64,000 nt of DNA from Ornithomonoglobus_A sp045532455 (GCA_045532455.1 JAZSFX010000048.1:29094-93093); one strand, 5' to 3'. Counted from the stretch's first letter, positions 14,205-23,784 are shown. Notes: generated by a model from the sequence alone, not told the origin. Program-made: numbers and translations.

Positions 14205-16136
14205 TTAATAATCAAGATTAGAAACATTTTTAGCGTTAGCCTTAATGAACTCACGACGTGGCTCAACTTTGTCGCCCATAAGAATTGTAAATGTTTCGTC
14301 TGCCATTGCGGCATCTTCGAGTGTTACCTGAAGCATTGTACGCTTTGCAGGGTCCATAGTTGTTTCGGTAAGCTCTTCAGGGTCCATCTCACCAAGACCT
14401 TTATATCTCTGCACCTTGCAACCGCTGCCCATTTCGGCAATAAGAGCATCTCTCTCGTTTTCGTCGTATGCAAACTTCTCTACAAGATTTTTGTTCTTGC
14501 CCTTGAATACCTTAAACAAAGGCGGTTGTGCTATATAAATATGTCCGTTTTCTACAAGTGGTCGCATATGTCTGAAGAAGAATGTAAGAAGCAGAGTACG
14601 AATGTGTGCACCGTCGACGTCGGCATCGGCCATAATAATTACTTTACCGTAGCGGAGATTGTTTATATCAAACTCACTGCCTATTCCTGTGCCGAGTGCC
14701 TGAATAACGGGTAATAGCTTCTGGTTATTCAAAACCTGAGCACTGTTTGCTTTTTCTACGTTAAGCATTTTACCCCAAAGCGGAAGAATAGCCTGGAATT
14801 TTCTGTTTCTTCCCTGCTTTGCACTACCGCCCGCACTATCACCCTCGACGATGAATAGCTCTGCGTAATCTGCGCCCTCGTCCTGACAACGTGCCAATTT
14901 ACCCAAAAGTGATGAGTTTACACCATTTGAATCACGTCTTGACGCCTCTCTTGCCCTTTTAGCCGCTTCTCTTGCACGTGAGGCAGCAAGTGTCTTTTCG
15001 ATTATAATTCTTGCAACCTTTGGATTTTCCTCCAAAAATGCAGCAAGCTTATCATTTAGCGCACCCTCAACAAGTGCACGTGCCTCACTGTTACCAAGCT
15101 TGGTTTTGGTTTGTCCCTCAAATTGAGCTTCCATAACCTTTACACTGATAACAGATGTAAGTCCCTCTCTTGTATCCTCACCCGAAAGGTTTTGGTCTTT
15201 CTCTTTTAGGAGACCGTATTTTCTTGCATAGTCGTTTATAACTCTTGTAAGACCAGACTTAAAGCCTGTTTCGTGAGTACCGCCGTCAATGGTGCGGATA
15301 TTATTTGCAAAGCTCAAAAGATTTTCGGCATATGAGGTGGTGTACTGCATTGCAACCTCAACCATCATATCGTTCTTTTGTGCCTCAAAGTAGACAATAT
15401 CCTCGTGTATTGCATCTTTGTTACGGTTTAGATACTGTACAAACTCTTTAATACCGCCCTCGGCGTGAAGAGTAACGCTCTCACGCTCGTCGTCTCTTTT
15501 ATCGTTAAATATTATCTTTACGCCTTTGTTAAGAAAGGCCTGCTCTCTTAATCTGTTAAGTAAAATTTCATAGTCAAAAATAAGAGTTTCAAAAATCTCT
15601 GCATCAGGCTTAAATGTTATTTTTGTACCTGTCTTATCGGTATCGCCTATAACCTTAAGCTTGCAGGTGGGCACACCTCGCTCATAGCTTTGATAGTGAA
15701 TGTGTTCACCGTCAGAAACCTCAACCTCAAGACGCTCTGACAACGCGTTAACAACAGATGAGCCAACACCGTGCAGACCGCCCGAAACCTTGTATCCGCC
15801 GCCACCGAACTTGCCGCCCGCGTGCAGAATGGTCAAAACAACTTCAACGGTTGGTATGCCTTGCTGAGGGTGAATTCCTACGGGAATACCACGTCCATTA
15901 TCTGTTACTGTAACAGAGTTATCGGCATTTATATCAACTATTATTTCGGTACAGAAGCCTGCTAATGCCTCGTCTATTGAGTTATCAACAATCTCGTATA
16001 CAAGATGGTGAAGACCAGGAGACGCAGTTGAGCCGATATACATACCAGGACGTTTTCTTACAGCATCAAGACCCTCTAAGACCTGTATCTGATTTTCGTC
16101 ATACTTTTCTTCAATTTTGTTTTCGAATTCGTTCAT
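14205..16136 (-). CDS. gyrB: DNA gyrase subunit B
   Basis: The ATPase subunit of gyrase. The 643 residues have the GHKL ATPase (EIVDNSIDEALAG, VTDNGRGIPVG, GGLHGVGSSVVNALS), the transducer domain, and the TOPRIM region (LFIVEGDSAGGSAKQGRN, IIMADADVDGAHIRTLLLTFFFR), ending with MGDKVEPRREFIKANAKNVSNLDY. Length is normal for Bacillota. It is the last gene of rlbA-recF-remB-gyrB. gyrA does not follow, unlike in B. subtilis. Confidence 0.97.
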   Translation of the reverse strand: MNEFENKIEEKYDENQIQVLEGLDAVRKRPGMYIGSTASPGLHHLVYEIVDNSIDEALAGFCTEIIVDINADNSVTVTDNGRGIPVGIHPQQGIPTVEVVLTILHAGGKFGGGGYKVSGGLHGVGSSVVNALSERLEVEVSDGEHIHYQSYERGVPTCKLKVIGDTDKTGTKITFKPDAEIFETLIFDYEILLNRLREQAFLNKGVKIIFNDKRDDERESVTLHAEGGIKEFVQYLNRNKDAIHEDIVYFEAQKNDMMVEVAMQYTTSYAENLLSFANNIRTIDGGTHETGFKSGLTRVINDYARKYGLLKEKDQNLSGEDTREGLTSVISVKVMEAQFEGQTKTKLGNSEARALVEGALNDKLAAFLEENPKVARIIIEKTLAASRAREAAKRAREASRRDSNGVNSSLLGKLARCQDEGADYAELFIVEGDSAGGSAKQGRNRKFQAILPLWGKMLNVEKANSAQVLNNQKLLPVIQALGTGIGSEFDINNLRYGKVIIMADADVDGAHIRTLLLTFFFRHMRPLVENGHIYIAQPPLFKVFKGKNKNLVEKFAYDENERDALIAEMGSGCKVQRYKGLGEMDPEELTETTMDPAKRTMLQVTLEDAAMADETFTILMGDKVEPRREFIKANAKNVSNLDY

Positions 16137-16167
16137 TATTTTAACCTTTCCTTTCTAATGGACGTTA

Positions 16168-16440
16168 TTAATCTATGTTTGTTGTCATTGTTGACGTTTT
16201 TGCACGTTTTGATAATACCTGTGTAGACATTGATGAGATATAAACGGTAACTTTACCTTTTCTTTTTGTTACCACATAAGATTTTGGTAAATCCTCGGTT
16301 GCATATACCACATTCCCGTTATTCTGGGCGTGTCCCAAAAAGTTTTTGCCAAGTCTTGAAACTGTAGTGTTCTCAACATCAAATATTCCAATAATATGCT
16401 TTGTATTTACAACTGCATCGTTTCCTATATGAATATACAT
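16168..16440 (-). CDS. remB: RemB/DUF370 family regulator
   Basis: 90 residues beginning MYIHIGNDAVVNTKHIIGIFDVENTTVS, the DUF370 signature of the RemA/RemB (YaaB) DNA-binding family that affects extracellular matrix genes in B. subtilis. It lies between recF and gyrB exactly as yaaB does there, which supports RemB over RemA. DNA binding is known for RemA; for this protein it is inferred. Confidence 0.88.
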   Translation of the reverse strand: MYIHIGNDAVVNTKHIIGIFDVENTTVSRLGKNFLGHAQNNGNVVYATEDLPKSYVVTKRKGKVTVYISSMSTQVLSKRAKTSTMTTNID

Positions 16441-16453
16441 TACAAACTCCGCC

Positions 16454-17539
16454 TTAATATATTATATTTCCGCTATCTATTCTAAAAAGCCTTGTGTCAG
16501 GTGTGTTTTGGGCAATGTCGGTATCGGTGCTTGTTATAAGCACTTGCTTGTCGCGTATCTTTTGGGCAAGATACAATCTGCGGTTTATATCAAGCTCACT
16601 CATTATATCGTCAAGAAGCAACACGGGATATTCACTCCTTTTACTGTAAAAGTAATCTGCAAGAGCAATCTTAAGAGAAAGAGTAACAGTTCGTTGCTGA
16701 CCCTGTGAGCCATAAATCTTTGCATCTGTGCCATTAATAAACAGGTCGATATCATCACGTTGCACACCATAGCACGCCGATGCAAAATCGATTTCCCGTG
16801 ATTGACGTTTTTCTATATGCTCAAAAAATGAGTCTTTTGTAATTGCCTCGAGCTTTATGCCTGGCTTGTACGAAATTTCAAGCTCCTCACCCGAAATCTC
16901 CTTTTGAATTTTGCATACAAACTCGCGCAGTGAATCTATAAAATCCATTCTGTAGCGCATAATCTGTGTACCATGAGAGGCGAGTTGTTCGTTCCATACC
17001 GACAGGGTGGCATCAGAGGTTACTCTGCTTTGATGGAGTGTTTTTAAGAGTGTATTTTTCTGTGCAAGTACCTTGTTGTAATCTATAAGCTCACTAAGAT
17101 ACTTTGAATGAAGCTGACTTATTGCACTGTCGCAAAAACGTCTGCGACAAGACGGAGAACCTTTAACGAGGTTTAAATCCTCAGGCGAGAACATTACAAC
17201 ATTAAGATAACTCATCAGCTGAGAAAGTTTTTTTATTGGTACATTGTTTATTTTAACGCTTTTCTTTCCGTTTTTCAAAAAACGCATACACGCGGTATAA
17301 TCACGTTCGCTATCGTGAAAATTGATGGTAATTTGCGCAAAATCACAACCAAAGCGGATAAGCTCTTTATCGATTCTTGTTCTGTGGCTTCTGCCCTGTG
17401 CAAAGAGATACACCGCCTCTAAAATGTTTGTTTTGCCCTGTGCATTGTTACCGTATATAAGGTTTGTATGCGGCGAAAACTCAATAACAGAATCCTCATA
17501 ATTTCTGAAATTCTTCAGAGAAAGAGATGAAATATACAT
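16454..17539 (-). CDS. recF: DNA replication and repair protein RecF
   Basis: An SMC-like ATPase that loads RecA at single-strand gaps. The 361 residues show Walker A NLIYGNNAQGKTNILEAVY near residue 30, the ABC signature region YGSQGQQRTVTLSLKIA, and Walker B PVLLLDDIMSELD near 305. The gene directly abuts rlbA (stop and start are adjacent), as in the canonical oriC cluster. Confidence 0.96.
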   Translation of the reverse strand: MYISSLSLKNFRNYEDSVIEFSPHTNLIYGNNAQGKTNILEAVYLFAQGRSHRTRIDKELIRFGCDFAQITINFHDSERDYTACMRFLKNGKKSVKINNVPIKKLSQLMSYLNVVMFSPEDLNLVKGSPSCRRRFCDSAISQLHSKYLSELIDYNKVLAQKNTLLKTLHQSRVTSDATLSVWNEQLASHGTQIMRYRMDFIDSLREFVCKIQKEISGEELEISYKPGIKLEAITKDSFFEHIEKRQSREIDFASACYGVQRDDIDLFINGTDAKIYGSQGQQRTVTLSLKIALADYFYSKRSEYPVLLLDDIMSELDINRRLYLAQKIRDKQVLITSTDTDIAQNTPDTRLFRIDSGNIIY

Positions 17540-17773
17540 TTAATTTACTCCAACGTTTATCCTGACATCTGCATCGTCGAATGCAACATTTACAAAATCA
17601 CCCTCACGGATTTTTTTGCCGCGCATAGTGCATATTTCGCCATTTACCGATACAATTTCATCTAAAATCATATCCTTTGCATCTGCACCCGTATCGGCAA
17701 GACCCGAAAATTTAAGAAGCTGGTCGAGCTTTATAAATTCTGTGGTGATTTTTATATCGAGTACCTCGTTCAT
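17540..17773 (-). CDS. rlbA: S4-domain RNA-binding protein RlbA/YaaA
   Basis: A 77-residue S4-like protein: FIKLDQLLKFSGLADTGADAKDMILDEIVSVNGE, then TMRGKKIREGDFV. It is the YaaA protein that precedes recF in Bacillota. I set the start at ATG 17773 because GGAGG sits 5-6 bases upstream; an ATG 15 bases earlier would overlap that ribosome site. It is followed with no gap by recF and lies 21 bases after rel. Confidence 0.9.
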   Translation of the reverse strand: MNEVLDIKITTEFIKLDQLLKFSGLADTGADAKDMILDEIVSVNGEICTMRGKKIREGDFVNVAFDDADVRINVGVN

Positions 17774-17794
17774 TTTTTCCTCCATCATAAAAGA

Positions 17795-20056
17795 TTAATT
17801 TGAATTTCTTGTTATATTTATAACGCCCTGCAGCTGCTTTATCTTTTTAACAAGCAAAGCAAGGTCTGTGGTGTTTCGGATTTCGACACCTAAGTTTATT
17901 ACTGCAATATCCTGCTTGTTTACAAATGCATTTACAGACTTGAACGGAATTTTTAAGTTTGCAAGTATATTTGTAATTTCCATAAGAACACCGTCGCGGT
18001 TTTTACTTTCAATCTGCAACGTTGCAGTGTATGAGGTGCTTCTTTCAGAATCCCAGCCAACCTCTATAAATCTGCCAAGGTCCTCCTCGCTCATATGGTC
18101 CTTGCGCATATTGGGGCAGTCGCTTCGGTGAACACTTACACCTCTGCCTTTGGTTATAAAGCCTACTATATCGTCGCCTGCAATTGGATTACAACAGTGT
18201 GCAAGACGTACAAGGCAATTATCGATATCCTTTACAACAATACCGTGGCTTGAGAAATGTCGCTTTGAGGGGACAGTTTCTACGCTGTGATTTTCCTCGT
18301 TGTATATTACCTCGAGTTGTTTTTTTGCCTCAAGCTCTTTTTGCGCCTTTAACCATTCCTCTCTTAGACGCATAACAACCTTTTGAGCAGTAAGTCCGCC
18401 ATATCCCACACTTGCATACAGATCGTCAAGTGAGTGGAAACCATAGCGTTTTATAATAACATTTACCCACTCGGGCTTAAAGAGCTGTGAATGAGTATTG
18501 CCAAGACGTCTGAGCTCTTTTTCGATAAACTCCTTGCCCTGTTCTATGTTTTCGTCTCTGCGCTCGCGCTTGAACCATTGATTTATCTTGTTTTTTGCAT
18601 TCGAGGTTTTGCATAGCTTAAGCCAATCACGACTCGGACCATGGGTGTTCTGTGTTAAAATTTCTACTATTTCGCCTGTCTGTACCTGATAACTGTTTGT
18701 TACAATTTTACCGTTTACCTTAGCACCGCTCATTTTATAGCCTACCGCGGAGTGAATTGCAAAGGCGAAGTCTATAACGGTCGAATTCATTGGCAAAGAT
18801 ATAACCTTGCCCTGAGGAGTAAACACAAAAACCTCATCTTCGAATAAGTCGACCTTTAGCGTGTTAAAGAAAACGTCGGCATCTTCGATGTCCGTTTGTG
18901 TATCAAGAAGATTTTTAACCCATTCGAGCTTGGAGTCAATATCGCTCACGCCCGATTTGCCCTCTTTATACTTCCAATGTGCCGCGATACCGTTTTCTGC
19001 AATCTGGTGCATTTCCCACGTACGTATCTGTATTTCTACGGGTATTCCGTGAGGACCTATTACGGTAGTATGCAACGATTGATACATATTGGGTTTTGGC
19101 ATTGCAATATAGTCCTTAAAACGCATTGGCACGGGTGTGTATAAATCGTGTACCATACCTAATATTGCGTAACATTCCGTTACCGAATCAACAATTATTC
19201 TTATTGCAAAGAGGTCGTATAACTCCTCCATTGTTTTGTTTTTAGTATATAGCTTTCTGAAAATACTGTAGAAATGCTTTGCTCTGCCCGTTACCTGACC
19301 TTTTATTTCCATTTCCACAAGCTTTTGCTCAAATATACTGATAATGCTTTTTATGTGAGCCTCTCGCTCGCTCTTTTTCTGGTTTATACTGTTGGAAATT
19401 TCGCCATAGGCAATAGGGTCAATGTACTTTAAAGCTAAATCCTCAAGCTCTATCTTGATTTTAGACATACCAAGACGGTGTGCCAAAGGTGCGTATACGT
19501 CAAGAGTTTCCTTGGCAATAGAAACCTGCTTGTCGCGTGTCATAAAATTAAGTGTACGCATATTGTGAAGACGGTCTATGAGCTTTATAATAACCACGCG
19601 TATGTCTTTTGCCATTGCCAAAAACATTTTACGCAGGTTTTCGACCTGTTGTTCTTCTTTTGAGGTATATTTTATCTGTTCAAGTTTTGTTACACCGTCA
19701 ACCAAATCGGCAACACTTTTTCCGAATAACTCTACTATATCTTCGTATGTGTACGGAGTATCTTCAACAACATCGTGTAAAAGACAAGCTGCAAGTGCAG
19801 TTGCGTCCAAAGAAAATTGCGAAGCAATATATGCAATTTGAACAGGGTGCTCAATGTAGGGCGCACCGCTTTTACGGAATTGATTTTGGTGAGCATTTTT
19901 TGCAACCTTATACGCAAGCTCAATTATATCGGTGTTTGCGTTATGACTGTAATTTTTAACTGTCTTTATAATGTGTTCGATTGTTTCGTCTGTGTTGGCG
20001 TATTTTTGTAGCGGTAACAGTTCTGCATCAAGAATAGTATTATTTGCAGTGCTCAA
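17795..20056 (-). CDS. relA: Bifunctional (p)ppGpp synthetase/hydrolase Rel
   Basis: The stringent-response enzyme. 753 residues: an HD hydrolase domain with intact CLLHDVVEDTPYTYEDI (HDxxED) near residue 90, a synthetase domain (AIRIIVDSVTECYAILGMVHDLY...PKPNMYQSLHTTVIGPHGIPVEIQIRT), a TGS domain (VFVFTPQGKVISLP), and a C-terminal ACT domain (LMEITNILANLKIPFKSVNAFV). All key motifs are present, so both activities are expected. The start is TTG at 20056, nine bases after GGAGG. Placing rel directly upstream of rlbA-recF is unusual; dnaA-dnaN occupies that position in B. subtilis. Confidence 0.95.
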   Translation of the reverse strand: MSTANNTILDAELLPLQKYANTDETIEHIIKTVKNYSHNANTDIIELAYKVAKNAHQNQFRKSGAPYIEHPVQIAYIASQFSLDATALAACLLHDVVEDTPYTYEDIVELFGKSVADLVDGVTKLEQIKYTSKEEQQVENLRKMFLAMAKDIRVVIIKLIDRLHNMRTLNFMTRDKQVSIAKETLDVYAPLAHRLGMSKIKIELEDLALKYIDPIAYGEISNSINQKKSEREAHIKSIISIFEQKLVEMEIKGQVTGRAKHFYSIFRKLYTKNKTMEELYDLFAIRIIVDSVTECYAILGMVHDLYTPVPMRFKDYIAMPKPNMYQSLHTTVIGPHGIPVEIQIRTWEMHQIAENGIAAHWKYKEGKSGVSDIDSKLEWVKNLLDTQTDIEDADVFFNTLKVDLFEDEVFVFTPQGKVISLPMNSTVIDFAFAIHSAVGYKMSGAKVNGKIVTNSYQVQTGEIVEILTQNTHGPSRDWLKLCKTSNAKNKINQWFKRERRDENIEQGKEFIEKELRRLGNTHSQLFKPEWVNVIIKRYGFHSLDDLYASVGYGGLTAQKVVMRLREEWLKAQKELEAKKQLEVIYNEENHSVETVPSKRHFSSHGIVVKDIDNCLVRLAHCCNPIAGDDIVGFITKGRGVSVHRSDCPNMRKDHMSEEDLGRFIEVGWDSERSTSYTATLQIESKNRDGVLMEITNILANLKIPFKSVNAFVNKQDIAVINLGVEIRNTTDLALLVKKIKQLQGVINITRNSN

Positions 20057-20082
20057 TCAATTCCACCTCCTGTAATTTTAGT

Positions 20083-21795
20083 TTATCTGCACTTTATATC
20101 CTTTAGTGCAAGCTGAACAGTTTCGTTGTTCATATAGTTATTTACTTCCAAAGTAAATGCAACGTCAACCCTCGACCTTGGCTGAATTTTATTTGCAAAT
20201 TCCGCCATACCAAAGCCTATGCAGTTTATTGCAATATTATCTTTTATAATCTTCATTCTAAGATGTTGATTTTCGCTTCCTACTGCCGATATGGCGAGAA
20301 CCTCAGTATCAAGTAACGAAAATACGGGTTTTTCGTTGCCTGTGCCGAATGGCTCGAGTTTGGATATAAGCTTAGCGCCTGCAAGCGTTATATTTTGTGA
20401 GGATAGGGGACAGTCGATTTTAAGACGTGGTACCATATCATCATCACTAAGCAAGACGCCAGCATATTTGTTTATTTTTTCACTGAATGCGTCAAAATCT
20501 GCCATATTAATGCTGAGCCCTGCCGCTATAGCGTGTCCGCCAAAATCGGATAATACGTCTGAACAGTGCGACAGTGCGTCAAAAAGATTCATCGAAGGAA
20601 TACTTCTGCCGCTGCCTTTTCCTATCCCGTTTGAATAGGAGATTAATATGCATGGCTTGTAAAAAAGCTCATTCAGTTTTGAAGCGGCAATGCCGATAAC
20701 TCCGTGATGCCAATCCTCCTTTGCAAGAACAATCACTTTCTTCTTGTCAAAGTTTACATCGGCTTTTATCATATCCATCGCTTCGGCAAAAATTGTGCGC
20801 TCCATCTCCTGACGTTTTTTGTTCTCATCATCAAGCGCCCGGGCAATTTCCAATGCTTTTGAATAGTTTTTCTCGAGTAGTAATTCTACCGACGTTGTTG
20901 CGCTCGAAAGTCTGCCTGCCGCGTTAAGTCTTGGTGCAATAGAAAATCCTATGGTGATTGGTGTAACAGGCTTGGAGAGTGTTCCACTAACCTCTAAAAG
21001 CGCTCTTATACCAGGGCGCGGTGAGTGCTCTATTGCCATAAGACCTCTGTTTACAAAAATGCGGTTTTCACCCGTCAGTGAAACAACATCGGCTATTGTG
21101 CCTATTGCAACAATATCGATATATCTGTTAAAACAGTCATTTGTGTTAATGCCTAGCTTTATTGCAAGTGCAAGCACAAGCTTGAATGCAACACCCACAC
21201 CTGCCAAGGCCTTAAAGGGATAAGGGTCATCTTCTCTTTTTGGGTTTATGACCGCTTCGGCGGCGGTAGGTATTCTTTCTTTACACGTATGATGGTCGGT
21301 TATTATAACGTCCATTCCCTGTAGTTTAGAAAACTCAACCTCACCCACTGCAGTTATTCCGCAGTCGACGGTTATCATAAGCTTGTTGAGTGCTCGTGAT
21401 AGCTTGTTGACTGCCATGATGTTTATTCCATAACCCTCATCTTTACGGTCGGGAATGTAGTAAGAAACATCTGCGCCGTTTGACCTCAAAAAATCGTAAA
21501 GCAGGGTAGTTGATGTAATTCCGTCTACGTCATAATCACCGTATATTACAATTTTTTCGTGTTCGTTTATTGCTTTATATATCCTCTCAACTGCTTTATC
21601 TATATCGAGCATATCGTAAGGGGGTATAATGTTTTTAACGGACTTTGAAAGGTAATTTTCAATTTCGTTATCAGAAATTTCCCTATTAAGAATTATTGTT
21701 GATATAATGCGTGGGATTTTGTATTTTTCGGATATTTTATTTATCTGCTCTTTAGTAAGAGACTTGTTTTTATATTCCCATTTTTTCTCTAACAT
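20083..21795 (-). CDS. recJ: Single-strand-specific exonuclease RecJ
   Basis: A 5'-3' ssDNA exonuclease of the DHH family. The 570 residues include IYGDYDVDGITSTTLLYDFLRS (motif I), DVIITDHHTCKERIP (DHH), VGVAFKLVLAL and the C-terminal DHHA1 segment IGKGSGRSIPSMNLFDALSHCSDVLSDFGGHAIAAGLSI. I set the start at ATG 21795, six bases after GGAG. An upstream in-frame extension is low-complexity Phe/Tyr/Lys and would overlap the promoter. rel follows 26 bases downstream. Confidence 0.95.
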   Translation of the reverse strand: MLEKKWEYKNKSLTKEQINKISEKYKIPRIISTIILNREISDNEIENYLSKSVKNIIPPYDMLDIDKAVERIYKAINEHEKIVIYGDYDVDGITSTTLLYDFLRSNGADVSYYIPDRKDEGYGINIMAVNKLSRALNKLMITVDCGITAVGEVEFSKLQGMDVIITDHHTCKERIPTAAEAVINPKREDDPYPFKALAGVGVAFKLVLALAIKLGINTNDCFNRYIDIVAIGTIADVVSLTGENRIFVNRGLMAIEHSPRPGIRALLEVSGTLSKPVTPITIGFSIAPRLNAAGRLSSATTSVELLLEKNYSKALEIARALDDENKKRQEMERTIFAEAMDMIKADVNFDKKKVIVLAKEDWHHGVIGIAASKLNELFYKPCILISYSNGIGKGSGRSIPSMNLFDALSHCSDVLSDFGGHAIAAGLSINMADFDAFSEKINKYAGVLLSDDDMVPRLKIDCPLSSQNITLAGAKLISKLEPFGTGNEKPVFSLLDTEVLAISAVGSENQHLRMKIIKDNIAINCIGFGMAEFANKIQPRSRVDVAFTLEVNNYMNNETVQLALKDIKCR

Positions 21796-21829
21796 ATTGT
21801 GCTCCAAATATGATTTATATATAATACTA

Positions 21830-21858
21830 ATTATACCATTTTTAGCAAAAAAATTCAA
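21830..21858 (-). promoter_or_regulatory. Promoter of recJ-rel
   Basis: TTGAAT (21858-21853), 17 bases, TATAAT (21835-21830) on the minus strand. It diverges from the tRNA promoter. Confidence 0.75.
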
Positions 21859-21926
21859 GTGTTTTATAGTAAAAAAATGATAAAGATATATATAATAAAA
21901 AAAATTAAAAAAAATAGAAAAAATAC

Positions 21927-21955
21927 TTGACAAAATATAAAATTTTTGGTATAAT
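21927..21955 (+). promoter_or_regulatory. Strong promoter of the tRNA operon
   Basis: Consensus TTGACA (21927-21932), 17 bases, consensus TATAAT (21950-21955), 42 bases before tRNA-Gly. Confidence 0.85.
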
Positions 21956-21996
21956 GCCTTAGTCAGCCATAAGAGATGACGTTACAAATTCATAAT

Positions 21997-22070
<74 letters not shown>

Positions 22071-22074
22071 TTAT

Positions 22075-22148
22075 GTGTCTGTAGCTCAGTTGGATAGAGC
22101 AATTGCCTTCTAAGCAATGGGCCGGGGGTTCGAATCCCTCCAGACACG
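22075..22148 (+). tRNA. tRNA-Arg(TCT)
   Basis: Acceptor GTGTCTG/CAGACAC; the loop CTTCTAA gives anticodon TCT. The CCA end is not encoded. Confidence 0.95.
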
Positions 22149-22189
22149 TTTGCCTATTGGCAATGTACAAGCAAAGCTGATAGATTTAT

Positions 22190-22264
22190 GGTGGGTATAG
22201 TTCAGCTGGTTAGAGCGTCAGATTGTGGTCCTGAATGTCGTGGGTTCGAATCCCACTACCCACC
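22190..22264 (+). tRNA. tRNA-His(GTG)
   Basis: Acceptor GTGGGTA/TACCCAC with the extra G(-1) opposite C73 that marks tRNA-His; the anticodon loop contains GTG. CCA not encoded. Confidence 0.95.
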
Positions 22265-22324
22265 CTCAACAATTCCCGAATATATTTTGGGATTGTCGGG
22301 AATAATAGCCGAGAAAAACCATAT

Positions 22325-22400
22325 AGGGATATCGCCAAGTCGGTAAGGCACCAGATTTTGATTCTGGCATTCGTAGGTTCGAGTCCTGCTATCCCTGCCA
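22325..22400 (+). tRNA. tRNA-Gln(TTG)
   Basis: Acceptor AGGGATA/TATCCCT; the anticodon loop TTTTGAT reads TTG; CCA is encoded. A 60-base spacer separates it from tRNA-His. Confidence 0.94.
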
Positions 22401-22473
22401 GGGCCATTAGCTCAGTCGGCAGAGCACTTGACTTTTAATCAAGTTGTCCGGGGTTCGAATCTCCGATGGCTCA
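22401..22473 (+). tRNA. tRNA-Lys(TTT)
   Basis: Acceptor GGGCCAT/ATGGCTC with one G-T pair; the anticodon loop CTTTTAA reads TTT. It begins immediately after tRNA-Gln. CCA not encoded. Confidence 0.95.
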
Positions 22474-22474
22474 T

Positions 22475-22502
22475 AAAAAAGCACCCAAGAGGGTGCTTTT
22501 TT
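22475..22502 (+). terminator. Terminator of the tRNA operon
   Basis: AAAAAAGCACCC / GGGTGCTTTTTT, loop AAGA, ending in a T-run. Confidence 0.92.
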
Positions 22503-22530
22503 TGTGCAATAGAGGAGATTCGAACACCTC

Positions 22531-23412
22531 CTATAAAATTTCCATATCCGCAGGGAGTGGTATACTAAACTCCATCAGCTCCTTTGTTGCAGGGTGATAA
22601 AACTTAGCATAATACGCGTGAAGAAGATGTCCCATATATCGCTCTTTGTCTTCATTTCCGTAGAGCCAATCCCCAACAAGAGAATGCCCCATATCCGAAA
22701 AGTGAACACGTATCTGGTGTGTTCTGCCCGTCTCTAAATTTATATCCACCAACGAAATTTTACCGTCAGTTTTTAAAACTCTATAGTGTGTTATTGCCCT
22801 CTGACCGTCGGGTGCAACTGTTCTTTTTATAATGCTTTGGGCCTCTCTGCGTATAGGCTTATCAATAACACTGCTTTTGCTCTGGGGAATACCCTCAATA
22901 ATTGCCATATACTTTCTACTGAAATTTTTCGATTTTATCTGCTCCGACAAAACACCGTGTGCAAATCTGTTCTTGGCAATTACACACAAGCCTGACGTAT
23001 CCTTGTCAATACGGTTTACCGCGTGAAAGTTATAATTCTCGCCCTTTTCCCTCAAATAGTACATAACGCCGTTTGCAAGAGTATTGTCAAAATTCTTCAT
23101 ACTAGGGTGTACACACAGATTTCGTGGCTTGTTAATTACAATAATATAATCATCTTCATAAACAATATCCAAATCAAGCTTTGTGCAGACAATGTTGGGT
23201 GCTGCTTCATTTTCGCTGACGTCTACGGTCAATATATCACGGGGCGAAAGTATATCGACACTTCTGCAGATTTTACCGTTTATTTTAAGTCTTCCGTTAA
23301 ATTTTAAAAAAGTCATAAGCCCTGAGGATATACCAAATTCCCTTTTGCATATGGTCTCTACTGTTTTTCCGCCATCATTTTCTATGGCGGTGTATGTTAA
23401 AATTGTACTCAT
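22531..23412 (-). CDS. RluA-family rRNA/tRNA pseudouridine synthase
   Basis: 293 residues. The N-terminal S4-like segment (KTVETICKREFGISSGLMTFLKFNGRLKINGKI, residues 15-48) precedes the RluA catalytic domain: DIVYEDDYIIVINKPRNLCVHPS, HAVNRIDKDTSGLCVIAKN (the usual HRLD motif reads NRID with the catalytic Asp kept), LETGRTHQIRVHFSDMGHSLVGD and HLLHAYYAKFYHP. The start at ATG 23412 lies 10 bases after GGGAG. Which uridine is modified cannot be told; RluD-like is likely. Confidence 0.9.
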   Translation of the reverse strand: MSTILTYTAIENDGGKTVETICKREFGISSGLMTFLKFNGRLKINGKICRSVDILSPRDILTVDVSENEAAPNIVCTKLDLDIVYEDDYIIVINKPRNLCVHPSMKNFDNTLANGVMYYLREKGENYNFHAVNRIDKDTSGLCVIAKNRFAHGVLSEQIKSKNFSRKYMAIIEGIPQSKSSVIDKPIRREAQSIIKRTVAPDGQRAITHYRVLKTDGKISLVDINLETGRTHQIRVHFSDMGHSLVGDWLYGNEDKERYMGHLLHAYYAKFYHPATKELMEFSIPLPADMEIL

Positions 23413-23595
23413 AAAATTCATTCTCCCAAAATTGTATACTTAAATTGTATATCTTTTGTCTGCAAAAGTCAATAAGAAAAATTTTTATAGAAAATACTTT
23501 TTAAAATTAACCTTAATTTAAATAGTGTACACAATATTGATGAGTCGGCATAGAACTTTCGATAAACAAAAAGAAAATATGAAAATTTAAAACAA

Positions 23596-23627
23596 AAACC
23601 TCAGAAACCGCTTGGTTACTGAGGTTT
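23596..23627 (-). terminator. Terminator of tRNA-Pro
   Basis: On the minus strand AAACCTCAG...CTGAGGTTT with an inner AACC/GGTT stem, then TTTGTTTT, just after the tRNA 3' end. Confidence 0.85.
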
Positions 23628-23631
23628 AAGG

Positions 23632-23708
23632 TGGTCGGGAATACAGGATTTGAACCTGCGGCCTTACCGTCCCGAACGGTACGCGCTACCAAACTGCGCT
23701 AATTCCCG
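23632..23708 (-). tRNA. tRNA-Pro(CGG)
   Basis: Acceptor CGGGAAT/ATTCCCG, anticodon stem TACCG/CGGTA, loop TTCGGGA giving CGG. CCA is encoded (23634-23632). It is transcribed with the pseudo-tRNA 160 bases upstream. Confidence 0.93.
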
Positions 23709-23753
23709 ATATAAAATATTCGATTTTTTTCTATCTCCCGTGTCTGTGGGATA

Positions 23754-23784
23754 ACATGTGGTCAAAACTGATTTGACCACATGT
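23754..23784. other. Perfect 13-bp hairpin between the two tRNA-Pro sequences
   Basis: ACATGTGGTCAAA / TTTGACCACATGT with a 5-base loop. No T-run follows on the minus strand, so it is not an ordinary terminator in the transcribed direction. It may be a processing site or a relic of the event that damaged the upstream tRNA. Confidence 0.6.

Noticed and set aside
21796..21933. Upstream extension of recJ
   Set aside because: Low-complexity Phe/Tyr/Lys translation of an AT-rich promoter region; GGAG-ATG at 21795 is the real start.
22190..22264. tRNA cluster as a possible integration site
   Set aside because: No integrase gene or repeated tRNA 3' end was seen near this operon.
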